A stretch of DNA of 10,905 bases, from positions 1 through 10,905 of the forward strand of contig JANTGV010000014.1 of NCBI GenBank assembly GCA_024762745.1. Direction: 5' to 3'. This document shows, one piece after another, positions 6,684 to 10,905 of the stretch (the stretch's first letter is position 1; every line of letters begins with the position of its first letter). The stretch is from Sulfurimonas sp. GTDB taxonomy: Bacteria; Campylobacterota; Campylobacteria; Campylobacterales; Sulfurimonadaceae. Below the pieces are notes generated by a model. The model was not told where the DNA came from and made no database searches. It saw only the letters and a list, made by a program, of their open reading frames with translations. The position numbers were made by a program, and so were the translations under genes.

Positions 6684-7175
6684 TTAAAAAGGCATCTTAG
6701 ACATAATAATCTCCTGCTGGTCAACATACTGTTGACAGTCATTACCACCAAGTTTTATGCAGATCTCCTGCCACTCTTTTGAGTGCCCCTCATCTTTAGT
6801 ATGCATATGTCCAAGTTTGAACATCAGGGCGTGAGCATACTCATGAGCAATAACGCTATTAATCATATAGTCCATACTCTCTTTCATGACCTTTTTGTTA
6901 AGATAGATCTTTATCTCTCCATTTTCATAAGAGGTGAGTCCATAGAGTCTGCCCTTAAATTTATCGGTAACGATTAGTGGTACTCTGAACACAAAGCCAA
7001 AGTTTTTTTGCATATGGTGTAGCACCTCCTGCTCTTTTTCCAATATCAGCTGTTTGTAACTCTCAGGTAGTTTACTGTTTTTAAAAGAGTATGAGTTGTA
7101 AAAGTTATATATAAGGATGAGAAGTGAGACCAAGATCAGAGATGCGAATCCGATTTCAAGTTTTTTTTGTAGCAT
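6684..7175 (-). CDS. Membrane-anchored SprT-like zinc metalloprotease
   Basis: A 163-residue protein with one N-terminal membrane segment (about 9-27; KK before it) and a C-terminal domain carrying HEYAH (111-115) and a downstream GHSKEW in which His131 is the likely third zinc ligand. The spacing and the GHSKEWQ wording match the SprT-like zincin pattern. Glu112 would be the catalytic base. The positive residues before the helix and its short N-terminus suggest an N-in orientation with the protease domain in the periplasm, but this is inferred. SprT-like domains are best known from soluble DNA-protein crosslink proteases; a membrane anchor is less usual. It is the last gene of the run from the Crp/Fnr gene, 6 bp after the coiled-coil gene, with only a weak GGAA ribosome site. 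Confidence 0.8.
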   Translation of the reverse strand: MLQKKLEIGFASLILVSLLILIYNFYNSYSFKNSKLPESYKQLILEKEQEVLHHMQKNFGFVFRVPLIVTDKFKGRLYGLTSYENGEIKIYLNKKVMKESMDYMINSVIAHEYAHALMFKLGHMHTKDEGHSKEWQEICIKLGGNDCQQYVDQQEIIMSKMPF

Positions 7176-7181
7176 TGAGGC

Positions 7182-7430
7182 TCATTCCGCTTTTAATTCC
7201 ATAAGCTTCTTTTTCCCTTTTTCCAGATGAAAAGTTATGAGTTCGAGTTCCTCTTTTATTAAAGCTCTCTTCTCTTGGTCTGATTCAAACTCTAATTCTT
7301 GAAGCATTTGAACTCTCTTTTTTTTGAGTTTAGTGAGAAGAGTCTTGAGAGATTTCTTTTTACTTTTGAGTTCAAAATTTTTCATATTGAGAGACTTCAA
7401 TACATTTTGTATAAATTTGTTAACACCCAT
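7182..7430 (-). CDS. Small Lys/Glu-rich coiled-coil protein, unknown function
   Basis: An 82-residue protein, very rich in Lys, Glu and Leu, with heptad-like spacing over about 20-80, suggesting a helical hairpin or coiled coil. It has no Cys, no signal peptide and no membrane segment, so it is probably cytoplasmic. The ATG lies 2 bp after the transporter stop and is preceded by AAAGGATT; it ends 6 bp before the metalloprotease start. Tight packing supports expression as part of the operon. I do not recognise a family; a partner role for the transporter or protease is only a guess from position. Confidence 0.75.
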   Translation of the reverse strand: MGVNKFIQNVLKSLNMKNFELKSKKKSLKTLLTKLKKKRVQMLQELEFESDQEKRALIKEELELITFHLEKGKKKLMELKAE

Positions 7431-7432
7431 AC

Positions 7433-9247
7433 CTAATCCTTTTTCTCCAAGATCTCTTCAACTTCGCTCTGGGTCATGTTTATATCTTCATGAATATTGT
7501 TCAGGTCACTACTCTGTGCTATAAACAGAATTTCTGCCATATTACAGAGTTTGTTACTGATGTTGTAGGCATAAACACTGTCATTCATTAAAGAGGTGGC
7601 CATCTGGTTTGTTATTTTCTTAGACCTGATAAGCTCATCAAGAGTACCATTAGCTGTAATATCATGTTTTTGAGTATTTATTCTAACTTTTGAGAGTAAC
7701 AAAAGGGTTACATCCTCTTCATCTGAGGTAGCGATTATATTGATATTTCTAAGCAGACCTGCGATATTCATTCTAATATTTGAGTACTGCTCTTTTATGT
7801 ATTTGTTTGGGTGAGTAGAGTATTTTACAATATTTTTTTGTAGATGTTTTGTGTTTTTTATGGCTTCAACCATATCTCTGTTTGCTAGTTTTATCTTATA
7901 AAGCTCTTCAATATATTCAGGACTCATACCAGCTTGTGCCTTTGCACTGAAGTCAATGATGTCTCCATATATATCTTTGATTTTATGATGGTAAAACTCT
8001 TCTATATCAATATACTTTTTAGAGTGTTTCTCTTTTATAACTTCCTCAAGTTCCATGGAAGAGACTATTGCGCTTCTTTTTAGGTTGAGTCCATGTGCTA
8101 TGATTTCAAAAGAGTTGTCATAGAGGTGCTTCGTCTCTCTTATAATCGCTCCTAGTGCAGTAGCTGGGAGTTCAAGAACGGAGTCATTGAGGTATCTTAC
8201 ACTGTCGTAGCCTATAGAGTCTACAGCTTTTTTAGGTTTGAGTGTTGATTCTAAAAACTTCACAAGTATGTTGATAAATGGAATCATTACAACTATACCT
8301 ATAGTATTAAAAATAGTGTGAAAGATCGCTAACTTTAGAGTGTAGTTATCATCTGCTATAGAGAAGTAAGCTGCAGTGTAGTCAACTAGACTTATAATCT
8401 GATATATAAAAATTATAGCAAGAAGACCGGTCACTATATTAAAAATAAGATGTGCTGCTGCTAAACGTTTTCCTTCTATGTTTGAACTCATAGCTCCGAT
8501 AATTGCAGTAATAGTGGTTCCTACATTTGCTCCAATTGCAAGTGCTAAAGCATTCTCATAACTGATCTGCCCAGCAGCTAAAGCTGTAATGATTAAAACA
8601 AGAGTAGCATGAGAAGACTGCATAACTACTGTTGCAAAGATACCTAAAAAGGTAAAGAGAAAAAGACCCTGATAGCCAGCAACAGCATATGTAGAGAGAT
8701 CTATAGTGGCTTTAAATTCTTCAAAGCCATCTTTCATGTAGTGGATACCTAAAAAAAGAAACCCAAGACCGGTTAAGATATAGCCTATACCTTTAAGGGA
8801 AGCACTTCTTTGAAACATAAATGTTATTCCAAAAACAAGCATAGGCATTGCATAGGATGCAATGTTTACTTTAAGTCCATAAGCTGCAACTAACCATGCT
8901 CCTGTAGTTGTACCAAGGTTTGCGCCAAAGATAATGCCTATTCCTTGAGAGAGACCTATAAGTCCAGCACCTAAAAAAGAGATAGTAAGTACAGAAACCA
9001 GAGAGCTTGATTGCATAATGCTGGTTGAGACAATACCAAAGCCTATACTTTTGTAGAGTTTGTCTGTAGATTTTCGTAAAATTTTATCAAGAAGGCCACC
9101 TGAAAAAACTTTAAAACCCTGTTCAAGTGAGAGCATACCAAATAGGAATATAGCAATCCCCGCAGCAATCTCTTTAAAGTTTGGACTATTCCAAAATCCA
9201 TAACCGAGAATGATTAAGAGAAGTGGAAAAAAGATATTCTTAGGCAT
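7433..9247 (-). CDS. Na+/phosphate cotransporter family protein with PhoU-like C-terminus
   Basis: About 604 residues from the ATG at 9247 (a GTG directly before it, at 9250, is possible). The N-terminal half (to about 330) has many membrane segments with the internal duplication of the PF02690-type Na/Pi cotransporters. The first repeat has QSSS (80-83, counting from the GTG) and GANLGTTTGA (109-118); the second has QSSH (211-214) and GANVGTTITA (240-249). The cytosolic C-terminal half (about 380-605) is helical with a PhoU-like helix-bundle character. Expected role: sodium-coupled phosphate (or related anion) movement at the inner membrane; direction and substrate are not certain from sequence, and some relatives act in other ways. 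It overlaps the miaA stop by 8 bp and lies 2 bp before the coiled-coil gene. Confidence 0.9.
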   Translation of the reverse strand: MPKNIFFPLLLIILGYGFWNSPNFKEIAAGIAIFLFGMLSLEQGFKVFSGGLLDKILRKSTDKLYKSIGFGIVSTSIMQSSSLVSVLTISFLGAGLIGLSQGIGIIFGANLGTTTGAWLVAAYGLKVNIASYAMPMLVFGITFMFQRSASLKGIGYILTGLGFLFLGIHYMKDGFEEFKATIDLSTYAVAGYQGLFLFTFLGIFATVVMQSSHATLVLIITALAAGQISYENALALAIGANVGTTITAIIGAMSSNIEGKRLAAAHLIFNIVTGLLAIIFIYQIISLVDYTAAYFSIADDNYTLKLAIFHTIFNTIGIVVMIPFINILVKFLESTLKPKKAVDSIGYDSVRYLNDSVLELPATALGAIIRETKHLYDNSFEIIAHGLNLKRSAIVSSMELEEVIKEKHSKKYIDIEEFYHHKIKDIYGDIIDFSAKAQAGMSPEYIEELYKIKLANRDMVEAIKNTKHLQKNIVKYSTHPNKYIKEQYSNIRMNIAGLLRNINIIATSDEEDVTLLLLSKVRINTQKHDITANGTLDELIRSKKITNQMATSLMNDSVYAYNISNKLCNMAEILFIAQSSDLNNIHEDINMTQSEVEEILEKKD

Positions 9248-10139
9248 CACTTAGACTCTGTAAAATCATCTCTTCTAGTTCCTCTAGAGGTGCATGAGTA
9301 ATATTTTCAAACTGTGTGCGATTAAAGGTTTGCTGGCGCTTTGCCAACTGTCCTGTATGTATGGATATTCTCTCAAGCATCTCCTCTTGAGAGAGTCTGT
9401 TGTCAAGATACTCTAAGACCTCTTTTATACCTATTGCACCCATTGCGTTTGGAGCTCTTGTATATTTTTGCTCTAAATAACAGACTTCATCTATAAGACC
9501 CATCTCTAACATCTTTGCAGTGCGTTTTACTATGCGTTTTCTTAAAACATCTCTCTCTACGTCTATATTGAATATATCTAGCTTTTCAATTATTGGTTCT
9601 GGAGGGTTCTTTGTAAACCACTCTGTAGGAGATGTTTTTGAACCTTCATAGATTAGCAGAGCTTTCTCCATTCTGTATCTGTCTTTTGAATCAATTTTTT
9701 TCATAAACTCAGGATCTAGTTCCATTAAAAATTTATACGATTTATCTAGATTTTTGAGCTTTTCATTGACTGCGTTTTTGTTCTCCTGAGTTATGATTGG
9801 AAGTTTTGAGAGACCTTGCAGAAGGGTCTTCAGATAAAAAGATGTACCACCAACTATGATGAGGTTTTTACTCTTTTTTTTACACTCTTCTACAGCCTCT
9901 TTGTAGAGGTCTATAAAAATCTCAACACTAAAGTATTCATCAGGGTTGAGAACATTTATACCAAAATGTTTGACTCTGTTTAACTCCTCTTTAGAGGGTT
10001 TTGCAGAGACGATATCTATCTCCTTATAGATACTTAACGAGTCTATGGATAAAATATAGGCATTGATTTGCAGGGCGACTTTAATAGCTAAGTCACTTTT
10101 TCCTGATGCTGTTGGACCTATAATAGCCAGTTGTTTCAA
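9240..10139 (-). CDS. miaA: tRNA dimethylallyltransferase
   Basis: Adds a dimethylallyl group to A37 of tRNAs reading UNN codons (i6A37). Counting from the TTG at 10139 (299 residues): P-loop GPTASGKS (8-15), the DSLSIY segment with Asp33 (equivalent to DSMQIY), SAKP, the GGTSFYLKTLL block, RDVLRKRI, AMGAIGIKEVLEYL, and the tRNA-binding AKRQQTFNRTQF near the C-terminus. All are MiaA hallmarks and the length is normal. The start is the TTG at 10139 because GAAAGGA (10149-10155) lies 9 bp upstream and the protein then begins MKQLAIIGPTASGKS as usual; a GTG at 10163 would add eight residues and overlap the regulator gene, without a good ribosome site. Co-transcription with the upstream regulator is likely. 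Confidence 0.96.
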   Translation of the reverse strand: MKQLAIIGPTASGKSDLAIKVALQINAYILSIDSLSIYKEIDIVSAKPSKEELNRVKHFGINVLNPDEYFSVEIFIDLYKEAVEECKKKSKNLIIVGGTSFYLKTLLQGLSKLPIITQENKNAVNEKLKNLDKSYKFLMELDPEFMKKIDSKDRYRMEKALLIYEGSKTSPTEWFTKNPPEPIIEKLDIFNIDVERDVLRKRIVKRTAKMLEMGLIDEVCYLEQKYTRAPNAMGAIGIKEVLEYLDNRLSQEEMLERISIHTGQLAKRQQTFNRTQFENITHAPLEELEEMILQSLSDA

Positions 10140-10148
10140 AATAGTATT

Positions 10149-10155
10149 TCCTTTC
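10149..10155 (-). promoter_or_regulatory. Shine-Dalgarno supporting the TTG start of miaA
   Basis: GAAAGGA on the minus strand, 9 bp before TTG 10139. It overlaps the GTG-start alternative's coding frame and sits directly after the regulator stop codon. Confidence 0.6.
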
Positions 10156-10845
10156 TTATACACTCAACTTATCTAATAGTTTTTGAAAATTTTTAATATG
10201 AATATTTTTTCTTGAAAGTTCTATTATACCGTCTTGTTTGAGTTTTTGTAGGCTTCTGTTGACTACTTTTCTAACTGAACCAACCATGGATGCAATATCC
10301 TCATCTTTTAGGTTGTCAATGAGTTTTAGTTCTGGTTTGTTTTCACTATTTATATAGGTAAACTTTGTAAAGAGATGGATAACTCTCTGTAGAACATCAT
10401 AAAAAGAGAGACTTACAGCTAACTCTTCCATAGATTTTAGTTGCTGTGCTAAATAAGCATAAAAGTACTGTCTAAACTCTTTGTCTTCTAAAATCATTTT
10501 TTCTACGTTATCCAAAGGTACCTGAATTAATTCACACTCTTCTAGGACTTCAGATATATATTCGTTCTCATGATTTTTATCAAGTAGAGATGCTACATCA
10601 AACATATCTCCCCGTGAGAGCAGATAGAGGGTCTGCTCCTTAGAACTTTGAAAATCTATTTGATATATTTTGATTTTTCCAGACATTATAAAGTAAAAAT
10701 ATTTTGATGTATCTGCGCAGTTTAAAGGGTCATCCCCTTTTTGAAAATATACACGTTTTTGATAATCTGATACATGAGGTAACTTCCCAATCTCTTGAAG
10801 TATAAGTTGCTGATTATTTGTTGATGTATCTATTTCATTACTCAT
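10156..10845 (-). CDS. Crp/Fnr-family transcription regulator
   Basis: A 229-residue regulator: cyclic-nucleotide-binding-type beta-barrel (about 20-120, with FYFIMSGKIKIY and LLSRGDMFDVASLL), long dimerisation helix (about 122-160), and a C-terminal winged HTH (about 180-225, IASMVGSVRKVVNRSLQKLKQDGII). The barrel lacks the cAMP-binding R-x-S cassette, and there is no N-terminal Cys cluster as in FNR (only Cys43 and Cys104), so cAMP or a 4Fe-4S cluster is not expected; the signal is unknown. In the recognition helix the position of CRP Glu181 is Lys193, with Arg192 and Arg197 kept, so its DNA site probably differs from TGTGA/TTGAT. The ATG at 10845 is the first in-frame start after an upstream stop, but has no Shine-Dalgarno. 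First gene of the five-gene run that includes miaA. Confidence 0.93.
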   Translation of the reverse strand: MSNEIDTSTNNQQLILQEIGKLPHVSDYQKRVYFQKGDDPLNCADTSKYFYFIMSGKIKIYQIDFQSSKEQTLYLLSRGDMFDVASLLDKNHENEYISEVLEECELIQVPLDNVEKMILEDKEFRQYFYAYLAQQLKSMEELAVSLSFYDVLQRVIHLFTKFTYINSENKPELKLIDNLKDEDIASMVGSVRKVVNRSLQKLKQDGIIELSRKNIHIKNFQKLLDKLSV

Positions 10846-10864
10846 ATGTAATGATACATCAACA
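10819..10864. repeat. Nested inverted repeat surrounding the Crp/Fnr start codon
   Basis: Perfect 12-bp arms TGTTGATGTATC (10819-10830) and GATACATCAACA (10853-10864). Inside them CATTAC (10836-10841) and GTAATG (10848-10853) form a further 6-bp stem around a 6-base loop that contains the ATG (plus-strand CAT, 10843-10845). If transcribed as RNA the structure is a 17-pair stem with a one-sided 6-base bulge. The outer arms overlap the gene's codons 6-9 and the candidate -10 box. Each arm contains TTGAT/ATCAA, an FNR-like half site, but their spacing is far wider than a classic FNR site. Confidence 0.75.
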
Positions 10865-10879
10865 CTTTAAATAGAACAA
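10851..10879 (-). promoter_or_regulatory. Candidate promoter giving a near-leaderless Crp/Fnr transcript
   Basis: Minus-strand -35 TTGTTC (10874-10879; 3 of 6 consensus bases), exactly 17 bp, then -10 TATCAT (10851-10856; 5 of 6). The -10 ends five bases before the ATG, so transcription would begin at or next to the start codon. This agrees with the missing Shine-Dalgarno. Confidence 0.45.
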
Positions 10880-10886
10880 GCTATTT
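10869..10886. repeat. Palindrome AAATAG-N6-CTATTT over the Crp/Fnr -35 region
   Basis: Perfect 6-bp arms (10869-10874, 10881-10886) with a 6-base spacer that covers most of the candidate -35. The 6-N6-6 geometry resembles an operator for a dimeric helix-turn-helix protein; binding is not demonstrated, and AT-rich short palindromes arise by chance. Confidence 0.35.
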
Positions 10887-10905
10887 TCTTTTTGGGATAG
10901 TTATT

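Noticed and set aside
9248..9250. GTG start of the Na/Pi transporter
   Set aside because: Possible, but the adjacent ATG at 9247 is the simpler choice; the difference is one residue.
10819..10864. Classic FNR box (TTGAT-N4-ATCAA) at the regulator start
   Set aside because: Half sites TTGAT and ATCAA are present, but about 32 bp apart rather than 4, so this is not a standard FNR site.
1..10905. Mobile elements, CRISPR arrays, tRNA/rRNA genes, frameshifted pseudogenes
   Set aside because: Read through the window and found no transposase, terminal repeats, repeat-spacer pattern, or tRNA cloverleaf, and all main genes are intact apart from the edge-cut ATPase.

Overview
The window is AT-rich, densely packed bacterial DNA with no sign of mobile elements, CRISPR arrays or RNA genes. 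The protein set, low-GC codon use, frequent NNA/NNT codons and tight operons fit a mesophilic, probably chemolithotrophic member of the Campylobacterota (Sulfurimonas-like). That placement is inferred from recognised protein sequences, not from a marker gene.

Layout, left to right: (1) 2-2502, plus strand: the 3' part of a P3A-type H+-exporting P-type ATPase, cut by the window edge, followed by a 69-residue acidic helical protein of unknown function. (2) 2507-4515, minus strand: a two-gene ABC-2 exporter (permease plus ATPase, 4-bp ATGA overlap, TTG start with a strong Shine-Dalgarno for the ATPase). (3) 4687-4821, plus strand: a 44-codon gene for a secreted 24-residue peptide, transcribed away from the exporter. 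Two tandem hairpins separate it from (4), at 4887-5432 on the minus strand, a lipoprotein with a possible thioredoxin-like fold. (5) 5540-6677, plus strand: a PpiC-type parvulin peptidyl-prolyl isomerase and N-carbamoylputrescine amidase (putrescine synthesis). (6) 6684-10845, minus strand: a compact five-gene run, in transcription order a Crp/Fnr-family regulator, miaA (tRNA i6A37 synthesis), a Na/Pi-cotransporter-family protein with a PhoU-like tail, a small coiled-coil protein and a membrane-anchored SprT-like zinc metalloprotease.

Most genes are ordinary housekeeping or transport genes. The most interesting structure is at the 5' end of the Crp/Fnr gene. There is no Shine-Dalgarno there. 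A plausible sigma70-type promoter has its -10 only five bases before the ATG. A perfect 12-bp inverted repeat with nested 6-bp arms surrounds the start codon, and a second 6-N6-6 palindrome lies over the -35. This looks like a leaderless, possibly autoregulated start, or else an RNA hairpin that presents the start codon in its loop. The second candidate is the tiny secreted peptide gene, with a palindrome on its -10, divergent from an ABC exporter. I found no clear evidence of an entirely new multi-gene system.
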